Origin: CAWJFJ01 sp963800065
GTDB lineage: Bacteria > Actinomycetota > Acidimicrobiia > Acidimicrobiales > UBA8190
Assembly: GCA_963800065.1 (NCBI GenBank)
Contig: CAWCZO010000007.1
Coordinates: 186,001-250,000 of the forward strand
DNA length: 64,000 nt
Reading direction: 5' to 3'
The notes below the pieces were generated by a model. The model made no database searches and was not told the origin of the DNA. It saw only the letters and a program-made list of their open reading frames with translations. The stretch's first letter is position 1. Every line of letters starts with the position of its first letter. Of the stretch, positions 52,223-59,977 are shown in pieces. Made by a program: the position numbers and the translations under genes.

Positions 52223-52228
52223 TAGGGT
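52223..52228 (+). promoter_or_regulatory. -10 box of the S51 peptidase gene
   Basis: TAGGGT ending 7 nt before GTG 52236; this box decides the start among several in-frame candidates. Confidence 0.5.
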
Positions 52229-52235
52229 GACGACC

Positions 52236-52910
52236 GTGAGTACGGAATGTGGACCTCTGGCGCTGGTGGGTGGCGGCGAATGGCAGCCGGGGTGTGATTT
52301 CGACGCCGACCTGCTGGCGGCGTCGGGGGGGACGGAGGTCCTCGTCCTGCCCACGGCGGCCGCCTATGAGCATCCCGAGAAGACGGTGGAGAGTGCCCGG
52401 ACCTGGTTCAAGGGGATCGGCGGGGTGGTGCGGGGCCTGATGGTCCTCGGTCGGCGCGATGCCGAGGACGAGGCCAACGCCTCCGCCGTGCGGGCCAGCC
52501 GGTTCACGTACCTGGGGGGCGGCTCCTCGATGCACCTGCGCTCGGTGCTGAAGGGGTCCCGGCTCTGGGACGCCCTCCTGGCGTCGTGGCGCGACGGCGC
52601 CGTGGTGGCCGGCTCGTCGGCGGGGGCGATGGTTCTCACCGACCCCATGGTGGATTCGCGCGGGGGTGCGCTGACCGTCGGCCTCGGCCTGGTCGAGCAG
52701 ATCGCCGTGATCCCCCATTTCGGTCACGAGAACGCCGAGAAGGTGCACCGGTCGATCGCCCTGGCGGCGCCGGGCCTGCCCGTGGTGGGGATCCCCGAAC
52801 GGACCGCCCTCATCCGTGACCCGTCCGGCGCCTGGCGCCAGGCCGGCCAGGGCGATGTGCAGGTCTTCGTGAGCGGCCGGGCGGCCGGGTTCGACGCCCT
52901 GCCCCACTGA
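52236..52910 (+). CDS. Peptidase S51-family (cyanophycinase/dipeptidase E-like) protein
   Basis: 224-residue protein. Nucleophile Ser in VVAGSSAGAMVLTDPM, glycine-rich strand YLGGGSSMHLRSVLKG, start GPLALVGGGEWQPGCDFD, and His in VIPHFGHENAEKVHRS. S51 enzymes cleave Asp-containing peptides or cyanophycin. Cyanophycin degradation would feed Asp and Arg, which is interesting with the arginine locus 5 kb downstream, but a generic alpha-aspartyl dipeptidase role is equally likely. Confidence 0.78.
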   Translation: MSTECGPLALVGGGEWQPGCDFDADLLAASGGTEVLVLPTAAAYEHPEKTVESARTWFKGIGGVVRGLMVLGRRDAEDEANASAVRASRFTYLGGGSSMHLRSVLKGSRLWDALLASWRDGAVVAGSSAGAMVLTDPMVDSRGGALTVGLGLVEQIAVIPHFGHENAEKVHRSIALAAPGLPVVGIPERTALIRDPSGAWRQAGQGDVQVFVSGRAAGFDALPH

Positions 52911-52973
52911 AACACCGGCGGCGAGGGGATGCCCCCGCCCGCCCCCCGGCGCTCCGCCGGTCGGGACCGGCCG

Positions 52974-53528
52974 TCAGTCGGACTCGCTGATGGTGACCTT
53001 CTCGATGGTGACGCGCTCGGTCGGCTTGCCCTGCGGGGTGCCCACGGCGTCGATGGCCGTCACCGTCTCGAGCCCGGAGACGACCTTGCCGAACAGCGAG
53101 TACTTGGGCGGTAGGGCCATGCCGTCGGGGCCGGAGATGACGAAGAACTGGCTCCCGTTGGTGTCGGGTCCGGCGTTGGCCATGGCCAGCGATCCCAGCT
53201 CGTAGCGGCCGGGCTTGGGCAGCTCGTCGGCGAATTGGTAACCGGGACCGCCCGTCCCCTTCCCGGTGGGGTCACCGCCCTGGAGGACGAAGCCGGGAAT
53301 GACCCGGTGGAAGACGATGCCGTCGAAGTAGTGGAAGAGGGCGAGGACGACGAAGCTGTTCACCGTGCGCGGCGCCGAGAGGGGGTCCAAGGCGATGGTC
53401 ATCGTTCCCTTCGACGTCTCCATGGTGGCCGTGTAGCGCTTGTCGGTGTCGATGCACATGGGCGGCTCGGCGTCGAACTTCCGGCGCGGGGCGCTCGAGC
53501 CGTCGGCGGCGGGACATTCGAAGGTCAT
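52974..53528 (-). CDS. Cyclophilin-type peptidyl-prolyl isomerase (cytoplasmic)
   Basis: 184-residue PPIase. Conserved barrel motifs FHRVIPGFVLQGGDPTGKG, MANAGPDTNGSQFFV and KYSLFGKVVSGLETV; catalytic Arg is in FHRVI. N-terminus has CPAADGSSAPRRKFDAEPPMCID, with no signal peptide. In tandem with a membrane-anchored paralogue. Confidence 0.88.
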   Translation of the reverse strand: MTFECPAADGSSAPRRKFDAEPPMCIDTDKRYTATMETSKGTMTIALDPLSAPRTVNSFVVLALFHYFDGIVFHRVIPGFVLQGGDPTGKGTGGPGYQFADELPKPGRYELGSLAMANAGPDTNGSQFFVISGPDGMALPPKYSLFGKVVSGLETVTAIDAVGTPQGKPTERVTIEKVTISESD

Positions 53529-53554
53529 GACGATGCCTCTTCCGGTGGGGGTGG

Positions 53555-54400
53555 TCAGGACTCGGCGATGGTGACGGACAACATCCGGTGGGTCACCAGT
53601 GGTGTCCCGCTCGATGTCCCGTCGGCGTTGATCTTCTGCACGACCGCCTGGCCCGACGTGACGTGGCCGAACAGTGAGTAGCCGGGGTTGTTGTACGGAC
53701 CCACGAGGATGAAGAACTGGCTGCCGTTGGTGTTGGCGCCCGAATTGGCCATGGCCACCTCGCCCGCCGTGTAGCCGCCCCGGGGCGAGTCGTTCTCGTT
53801 GGCGAACTCGTAGCCGGGGCCCGAGTCGGTCCCCCCGTTGCTCTGGTTCGGGCTGCCGGTCTGGTCCATGAAGGTGGGGATCACCCGCATGAAGGCCTCG
53901 CAGTCGAAGAAATGGTGATCGGCCAGGAACACGAAGCTGTTGACGGTCTTCGGTGCGTCCTTGGCGTCGAGGGCGATGGTGAAGCTACCGACGTCGGTCG
54001 TCACCGCGGCCGTGTACGTCTTCGACGTGTCGATCGTCATGGCCGGGGCGCTCTTGTAGGTGGGCTTGCTCAACGGGGTCTGAGGGTTCGAGGGGCACCC
54101 GGCCGCCACCGCCGCCTGGTCGGCGGCGGTCTGGGCGGCGGACGGGGCCGTCGTGGTGGTGGCGGGCGTCGACGTGGTGGGGGCGGTGCTGCTGGTGGTG
54201 CTGGTGGCCCCGGACTTCTTGCCGGCGGTGTTCTTGGTGCTGTTGCCGGAGACCAGGACGTAGATCCCGGCGGCGACGGCCACCAGGACCACGACCGTGA
54301 TCGTCCGCCTCACCGTCGAGCGGCGCCTCTGCGCCCGCTGGAGGGCGGCCAGCTTGGCCTCTCTGGCGGCGCGTTTGCGCGCCCGCTTATCGCTCGGCAT
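53555..54400 (-). CDS. Membrane-anchored cyclophilin-type peptidyl-prolyl isomerase
   Basis: 281-residue PPIase: basic N-terminus (MPSDKRARKRAAREAK), one membrane helix at about 33-52 (TITVVVLVAVAAGIYVLV), a Thr/Ser-rich spacer, then a cyclophilin domain with ANSGANTNGSQFFIL and YSLFGHVTSG. The usual FHR motif is altered to AFMRVIPTF, keeping Arg. ATG 54400 is fixed by TAGGGT (54414-54409) ending 8 nt upstream. Acts outside the membrane on exported proteins. Same topology as other actinobacterial extracytoplasmic cyclophilins. Confidence 0.85.
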   Translation of the reverse strand: MPSDKRARKRAAREAKLAALQRAQRRRSTVRRTITVVVLVAVAAGIYVLVSGNSTKNTAGKKSGATSTTSSTAPTTSTPATTTTAPSAAQTAADQAAVAAGCPSNPQTPLSKPTYKSAPAMTIDTSKTYTAAVTTDVGSFTIALDAKDAPKTVNSFVFLADHHFFDCEAFMRVIPTFMDQTGSPNQSNGGTDSGPGYEFANENDSPRGGYTAGEVAMANSGANTNGSQFFILVGPYNNPGYSLFGHVTSGQAVVQKINADGTSSGTPLVTHRMLSVTIAES

Positions 54401-54509
54401 GGCCCGACACCCTACCCGGCCGACCGGGACCGGGGCGGTCGGCGGCCCGGCGGCCTGGGCCCGGGTCACCCCTGCCCGGGCTTCCGCCGAGGGCCGGGGT
54501 GACCAGCGA

Positions 54510-54515
54510 TAGCGT
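54510..54515 (+). promoter_or_regulatory. -10 box of lysC
   Basis: TAGCGT ending 6 nt before ATG 54522. Confidence 0.5.
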
Positions 54516-54521
54516 CGAGAG

Positions 54522-55736
54522 ATGCCTCTGGTCGTGCAGAAGTTCGGGGGAACCTCGGTCGGCGACGCCGACCGGATCCGTGCCGTCGCCGATCACGTGG
54601 CCCGGACCCGGCGCAACGGCGACGATGTGGTCGTCGTGGTGAGTGCCATGGGCAAGACCACCGACGACCTGATCAGGCTGGCCGACGACGTGAGCCGGAT
54701 CCAACCGCCACGCGAGCTCGACATGCTTCTCACGTCGGGGGAGCGGGTCACCATGGCCCTGCTCGTCATGGCCCTGGCCGAGCTCGGGATCGACGCCGTG
54801 TCCTTCACCGGCAGCCAGGCCGGGATCATCACGGACACGACCCACACCAAGGCCACCATCGTCGAGGTCCGCGCCGACCGGCTGCGTGAGGCCCTGAAGG
54901 CCGGTCGGGTGCCCGTGGTCGCCGGTTTCCAGGGGGTCTCGACCGATCGCGACGTGACCACCCTGGGGCGGGGCGGCTCCGACACCACGGCGGTGGCGAT
55001 GGCAGCGGCGCTGGGCGCCGATGCGTGCGAGATCTATACCGACGTCTCCGGCGTCTTCAGCGCCGACCCCCGGATCGTCCCCGCCGCCCGCCGGTTGTCC
55101 CGGGTCAGCTTCGAGGAGATGCTCGAGATCGCCGCCAGCGGGGGCCGGGTCCTCTCGTTGCGCTCGGTGGAGTTCGCCCGCAACCATCACGTACCCCTGC
55201 ACGTCCGTTCCAGCTTCACCTGGGAACCCGGGACATGGGTCGTCGAGGAGGATGTGTCCATGGAACAGCCCGTCGTGACCGCCATTACCCACGACACGTC
55301 GGAGGCCAAGGTCACCGTGACCGGCGTACCGGACCGGCCCGGTGTCGCCGCCCACCTCTTCCGGGCGTTGGCCGACCGCAAGGTCAACGTCGACACCATC
55401 GTGCAGAACACCTCTCTGCACGGGACCACCGACATCTCCTTCACGGTGCCCAAGGTCGATCTCGACACCAGCCTGCAGACGGTCGGCGCTCTGGCCCCGG
55501 AGATCGGGGCCGGTGAGGTCACCTCCGACGACACCATCGCCAAGGTGTCGCTCGTGGGCGCCGGGATGCGGAGCCATCCCGGGGTGTCGGCCACCATGTT
55601 CGAGACGCTGGCCGAGGCGGGGATCAACATCGAGATGATCTCGACGTCGTCCATCCGCATCTCGTGCGTCGTCCGGGCCGATCGTGTGGAAGAGGCGGTC
55701 CGGATCCTGCACGCCGCCTTCGAGCTGTCCGACTGA
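54522..55736 (+). CDS. lysC: Aspartate kinase
   Basis: 404-residue aspartokinase, first step to Lys, Thr, Met and Ile. N-terminal VQKFGGTSVGD, LTSGERVTMALL, GRGGSDTTAVAMAAALGADACEIYTDVSGVFSADPR, and two ACT domains near 265-400 for allosteric feedback (VTVTGVPDRPGVAAHLFRAL and VSLVGAGMRSHPGVSATMFETL). Frame intact. Followed by asd 68 bp downstream, which has its own -10 box. Confidence 0.95.
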   Translation: MPLVVQKFGGTSVGDADRIRAVADHVARTRRNGDDVVVVVSAMGKTTDDLIRLADDVSRIQPPRELDMLLTSGERVTMALLVMALAELGIDAVSFTGSQAGIITDTTHTKATIVEVRADRLREALKAGRVPVVAGFQGVSTDRDVTTLGRGGSDTTAVAMAAALGADACEIYTDVSGVFSADPRIVPAARRLSRVSFEEMLEIAASGGRVLSLRSVEFARNHHVPLHVRSSFTWEPGTWVVEEDVSMEQPVVTAITHDTSEAKVTVTGVPDRPGVAAHLFRALADRKVNVDTIVQNTSLHGTTDISFTVPKVDLDTSLQTVGALAPEIGAGEVTSDDTIAKVSLVGAGMRSHPGVSATMFETLAEAGINIEMISTSSIRISCVVRADRVEEAVRILHAAFELSD

Positions 55737-55791
55737 GGGGGCGGTGGCCAAGAACCCCGCCCCACGGGCGGGGAAGACTCCGCCCGTCGCA

Positions 55792-55797
55792 TAGGAT
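55792..55797 (+). promoter_or_regulatory. -10 box of asd
   Basis: TAGGAT ending 7 nt before GTG 55805. Confidence 0.5.
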
Positions 55798-55804
55798 TCG
55801 TTCT

Positions 55805-56832
55805 GTGCGAATCGGTGTCATCGGGGCCACGGGTCAGGTCGGGACGGTCATCCGCTCCGTCCTCGTCGAGCGCGCCTTCCCCGTCGACGACATCCGCTTC
55901 TTCGCCTCGTCGCGGTCGGTGGGGCGCCGCCTGCCCTGGGCCGGCGGCGAGGTCGACGTCGAGGACGCCGACACCGCCGATTTCGCCGGCATCGACGTGG
56001 CCCTGATGTCGACCGGGGCGGCCGCCTCGCGGATCCTGGCCCCCCGGGTGGCCGCCGCCGGGGCCATCGTCATCGACAACTCCTCCGCCTGGCGCATGCA
56101 CCCGGACGTCCCCCTCGTCGTCCCCGAGGTCAACGCCGGCGCCCTCGACGCTATCCCCATGGGGATCGTCGCCAATCCGAACTGCACGACGATGGTGGCC
56201 ATTCCCGTCCTCGGTCCGCTGCACCGTGAGGCCGGGCTCCTCCGTCTCGTGATCTCGACCTACCAGGCGGTGTCGGGAGCCGGACCCACCGGCGTCCGCG
56301 AGCTCGAGGAACAGCTGGCCAAGACGGTGGAGGGCGCCGCCGCCCTCACCTTCGACGGCACCGCCGTCGAGTTCCCCCCGCCGACGGTCTTCGCCGGCCC
56401 CGTCGCCCACAACGTGCTCCCGCTGGCCGGCACACTGCTCGACGACGGCTCGCGGGAGACGAACGAGGAGCAGAAGCTGCGCGACGAGTCCCGCAAGATC
56501 CTCGGCATCCCCGATCTGGCCGTCTCGGGGACCTGCGTCCGGGTGCCCGTCTTCACCGGCCACAGCCTCTCCATCAACGCCGGATTCGAGCGGCCCCTGA
56601 CCGTCGAACGGGCCATCGCCCTTCTCGAGACGGCGCCCGGTGTCCGCTATCGTGGACGTGCCCACCCCCCTGGCCGCGGCCGGTACCGATCCGGTCGATC
56701 GTCGGGCGGGTACGGGAGGACCCGACGGTGGCCCACGGCCTGGCTCTGTTCGTCTCCGGCGACAACCTGCGCAAGGGGGCGGGCCTGAACGCCGTCCAGA
56801 TCGCCGAAGCCCTCCTGGCCCGACGGGCCTGA
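55805..56832 (+). CDS. asd: Aspartate-semialdehyde dehydrogenase, two insertions near the end
   Basis: Reduces aspartyl-phosphate to the semialdehyde. N-terminal GVIGATGQVGTVIRSVL, catalytic Cys in IVANPNCTTMVAIPVLGPLH, and His in PVFTGHSLSINAGFE. One-base insertions near 56644 and 56699 push the last 60 codons out of frame; removal restores IVDVPTPLAAAGTDPVIVGRV and the terminus GLNAVQIAEALLARRA, total 341 residues, the family norm. Forms the lysC-asd pair. Confidence 0.93.
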
Positions 56833-56887
56833 AACCGGCGCCGACGGCCCTGCCGTCGACCGGTCTCCGGCGCCCGGTGCTGCTGTT

Positions 56888-57592
56888 CTACGGGCGCTGC
56901 TGTTCTACGGGCGCTGCGGTGTCACGGGCGCGCCGTGCGGCGCGACCGGCCAGGACCGAGATGCGGCGGGCCAGGTTGACGGCGTGGTCGCCGAAGCGCT
57001 CGTAGAAGCGGGCCACCAGGGCGGCCTCGATGGCCACCGGCAGCGGCATCGACCCGCTGGCGATCTCGGCCGTCAGGGTCACGTGCAGCTCGTCGAGCTC
57101 GTCGTCGAGCGACTCGACGTGCTCGGCCACGTCGGGGGAGCGGTCGGCGTAGGCGTCGGCCGTGGCCCGCCACATCTCGCTCGCCACCTCTCCCATCTGC
57201 TCGACCAGCCCGCGGGCCCGGTGCGACAGCTCCATCCCGAGCCCGCGCACCGCCCGCCGTGAGACGTGCTCGGCCAGGTCGCCGCTGCGCTCGAGGTCGG
57301 GGAGCATCCGCAGGACGGCCACCAGGTAGCGCAGCTCCTCGGGACCGGTCGCCCTCTGGGCCAGCTGGCGCTGGGCCAGCTGCTCGACCTCGAGGTACAG
57401 GGTGTCGATCATCTCGTCGCTGTCGGCCAGGACCCGGGCCGCTTCGCGATCGCCGGCCAGCAGGGAGTGTGTCGCCCCGGCCACACCTTCGCCGACCAGG
57501 GCGAACAGCTGGATGATCTCGCGGTCGATCCGGTCGAGGCTCTCGGTGACCTCGTCGGAACCGCCGATGTGCAGGGCGAAGAGCCGGGCCAC
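56888..57592 (-). CDS. phoU: PhoU-type phosphate-signalling regulator
   Basis: 234-residue all-helical protein of two PhoU three-helix bundles. Acidic metal motifs (E/D-x3-D type) are visible in VLRMLPDLERSGDLAEHV and ARFYERFGDHAVNLARRI. GTG 57592 fits TACGGT (57604-57599) ending 6 nt upstream. PhoU restrains the Pst transporter and its histidine kinase; no pst genes are nearby. Confidence 0.9.
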   Translation of the reverse strand: MARLFALHIGGSDEVTESLDRIDREIIQLFALVGEGVAGATHSLLAGDREAARVLADSDEMIDTLYLEVEQLAQRQLAQRATGPEELRYLVAVLRMLPDLERSGDLAEHVSRRAVRGLGMELSHRARGLVEQMGEVASEMWRATADAYADRSPDVAEHVESLDDELDELHVTLTAEIASGSMPLPVAIEAALVARFYERFGDHAVNLARRISVLAGRAARRARDTAAPVEQQRP

Positions 57593-57722
57593 GCCGCCAC
57601 CGTACCGCCGCCGGCCGCCCGCCGTCTCCGTTGTCCGACCGCCGATCACAACAGGCGGACAACGATCGGTGACCGGCCCCGGATCGGTCCGCCAACATCC
57701 GGTTCCCCCGGACCGGGGACGG

Positions 57723-57728
57723 TACCGT
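57723..57728 (+). promoter_or_regulatory. -10 box of the arginine-catabolic locus
   Basis: TACCGT ending 7 nt before GTG 57736, the start of the short leader ORF rather than of the enzyme. Confidence 0.5.
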
Positions 57729-57735
57729 CGATGGG

Positions 57736-57792
57736 GTGAAGCGAGACTCGGGACGGCCGCCCGGGACCGCCCCCGGGCGGAGGGTCCGATGA
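57736..57792 (+). CDS. Candidate Arg-rich leader peptide
   Basis: 18-codon ORF VKRDSGRPPGTAPGRRVR starting at a leaderless-type GTG and ending in TGA that overlaps the ATG of the enzyme gene (ATGA). Five of 18 residues are Arg, using CGA, CGG, CGG, AGG and CGA. A 9-bp hairpin lies inside it. High GC alone raises Arg content, so the assignment rests on position, overlap and the link to arginine catabolism. No homologue is known to me. Confidence 0.4.
   Translation: MKRDSGRPPGTAPGRRVR
57757..57780 (+). promoter_or_regulatory. Hairpin before the LOR/SDH-ArgZ gene
   Basis: CCGCCCGGG and CCCGGGCGG are perfect 9-bp arms with a 6-nt loop, ending just before the GGAGGG RBS and 8 nt from the ATG. 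A ribosome stalled on the terminal Arg codons of the leader ORF would melt it. Confidence 0.5.
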
Positions 57793-59050
57793 GCACCGGC
57801 GACCAGGGAGCCAGCTCGGAGGTCGTCCGCCTCGACGGCCACGTGGTGGACTCGCTGCTCCTGCCCAAGGTCCTCGACGCCATCGTCGACGCCGGGGCCT
57901 CCTACGAGATCCTCGAGCTCGAGATGGGCACCACCGCCCTCGATCCCGAGTCACGTGCGGATCCGGGTCAGCGCCGCCGACGAGTCGGCTCTCGACGCCC
58001 TGCTGGCCGACGTGCAGGTCCACGGGGTCAACCGGGAGGACGCCTCGGACGCCGAGCTGGTGCCGGCACCGGCCGACGGCGTGCTGCCCGCCGAGTTCTA
58101 CTCCACCACCAACCTGGCCACCTGGGTGCGGGTGGACGGGCGCTGGATACGAGAGCGGGCGCGCCGAGATGGACTGCGCCCTCGTCGTCGACCCCGCCCC
58201 GTCGACGACACCGGCAGGGGTGCGGATGGTGCCGATGCACCGGGTCCGGGCCGGCGACGCCGGTGGTCGTCGGATGGCGCGGCGTCCGGGTGGAGACACC
58301 GACGCGGGCCGACGACGCCGAAGGATTCGGCTTCATGACGTCCGAGGTCTCCTCGGAGAAGCCGAAGGCGGTGAGCCTGGCCCGTGTCGCCGCCAGCATC
58401 CGTGACGCGCGCGACCGGCGCCAACGCGGCACCGGTGGTCGGGTTCTGGCCGTGTGCGGGCCCGCCGTGGTCCACACCGGCGCCGCCCCGGCCCTGGCCC
58501 GGCTGGTCCGCGACGGGTGGGTGCAGGTCCTCTTCGCCGGCAACGGCTTCGCCACCCACGACATCGAGTCCAACGTGCTCGGCACGTCGCTCGGGGTGTC
58601 GCTGGGCGAGGGGGTGCTGTCCGAGCACGGGCACGCCAACCATCTCCGCGTCATCAACGAGGTGCGACGCTTCGGGTCCATCGCCGCCGCCGTGGAGGCG
58701 GGGTGGCTCGCGCGGCGGCGTCCTCTACGAATGCGTCCGGGCGGGGGTGCCCTTCGTGCTCGGCGGGTCGGTGCGCGACGACGGACCTCTCCCCGACGTG
58801 ATCTCCGACACCGTGGCCGCCGCCGACGCCATGCGGGCGCTGCTCGACGACGTCGACGTGGCCGTGATGCTGGCCACCACGCTGCACGCCATCGCCACCG
58901 GCAACCTCCTGCCGGCCGGCGTGGAGACCTACTGCGTCGACATCAACCAGGCGGTCGTCACCAAGCTCGCCGATCGCGGCAGCCACCAGGCCCTCGGCAT
59001 CGTCACCGACGTGGGACTGTTCATGGGGGAGCTGGCCGACCGCCTGTGCG
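57789..59050 (+). CDS. LOR/SDH (TIGR00300-type) ornithine-cyclodeaminase-like domain, frames broken
   Basis: N-terminal two-thirds of what is probably one polypeptide with the next entry. Contains VRLDGHVVDSLLLPKVLDAIVDAGASYEILELEMG, IRVSAADESALDALLADVQVHG and a Rossmann-like part RVLAVCGPAVVHTGAAPALARLVRDGWVQVLFAGNGFATHD, GGVLYECVRAGVPFVLGGSVRDDGPLPDV, ending GIVTDVGLFMGELADRL. In cyanobacterial AgrE the equivalent C-terminal domain turns ornithine into proline. Insertions near 57950, 58160, 58262 and 58712 break the frame. No stop occurs before the ArgZ-like part once a fifth insertion near 59045 is removed. Confidence 0.8.
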
Positions 59051-59977
59051 GTGCCGAGCGCGGTGACCGCCCTCGGATGGGGACGCCGCTTCCTGCTCTG
59101 CCGTCCCGTCCACTTCACCGTGGCCTACGAGATCAATCCGTACATGCACGTCCAGGTCCATCCCGACCCCGACGTGGCCCTGGCCGAGCACGACGGCCTG
59201 GTGAGGACGTTGGGGGCGGCCGGCGCCGAGGTCGAGTTCCTCGATCCCGTCCCCGGGCTCCCCGACCTCGTCTTCACGGCCAACGCCGGTGTGGTCGACG
59301 GTGGGGACTTCGTCCCCAGTCGCTTCCGCCATCCCGAGCGCCAGGGCGAGACCGCCCACGACACGGCCTGGTTCGCGGCCCGCGGGTACCGCGTCAGGTC
59401 GTTGCCGGGCGACGAACCCTTCGAGGGGGCGGGCGACGTGCTGCCCTTCGGGGCGGGACCGGGGTCCGGGCGCCCACCGGTGCTCGTGGCCGGCTACCGC
59501 ACCCGCTCGGCCGTCGGTGCCCAGACGAACCTGGGGACGCTGCTCGGGGTGCCGGTGCGGACGGTCGAGCTGGTCGACGAGCGCTTCTACCACGTCGATC
59601 TGGTGTTCTGCCCGCTCGACGAGCGGCGCGCCCTCATCGCGCCGCAGGGTCTCGACCGTTACGGCTGCCGCGTGCTCGAGGAGCTGGTGCCCGAACCGGT
59701 GTGGCTGACCGACGAGGAGGCCACATCGTTCTGCGCCAACTCGGTCGTCGTCGGCGACGTCATCGTCATGCCGTGGTGCACGCCGCGACTCGGCCGGATC
59801 CTCGAGGCCGGCGGTCTGTCGGTGGCGGTCTCGCCCGTCGGCGAATTCCTGAAGGCGGGCGGGGGGTGCCGGTGCCTGACGCTGGCCCTCGACGTGGACC
59901 TCTCGGGCGTCGGACGGGCGGCCGCCGACCCGGTGGGGCCGTCAGTCGACCAGGGCCTGGTACACGAGCTGCCGTAG
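59051..59977 (+). CDS. argZ: ArgZ-type arginine dihydrolase domain (amidinotransferase/DDAH superfamily)
   Basis: About 300 residues that follow cyanobacterial ArgZ/AgrE motif by motif: CRPVHFTVAYEINPYM, GLPDLVFTANAGVV (with the Asn linked to dihydrolase activity), FRHPERQGE, EPFEGAGDVL, DERFYHVDLVFCPL with catalytic His, and EFLKAGGGCRCLTL with the catalytic Cys. Product would be ornithine plus CO2 and ammonia. After removing five inserted bases the joint ORF 57789-59977 is 727 residues, close to AgrE of Anabaena (703), but with domain order reversed. If separate, it would start about 59051. The 3' end overlaps the convergent hydrolase gene by 36 bp. Dimethylargininase is the main alternative. 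Confidence 0.8.
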   Translation: MPSAVTALGWGRRFLLCRPVHFTVAYEINPYMHVQVHPDPDVALAEHDGLVRTLGAAGAEVEFLDPVPGLPDLVFTANAGVVDGGDFVPSRFRHPERQGETAHDTAWFAARGYRVRSLPGDEPFEGAGDVLPFGAGPGSGRPPVLVAGYRTRSAVGAQTNLGTLLGVPVRTVELVDERFYHVDLVFCPLDERRALIAPQGLDRYGCRVLEELVPEPVWLTDEEATSFCANSVVVGDVIVMPWCTPRLGRILEAGGLSVAVSPVGEFLKAGGGCRCLTLALDVDLSGVGRAAADPVGPSVDQGLVHELP

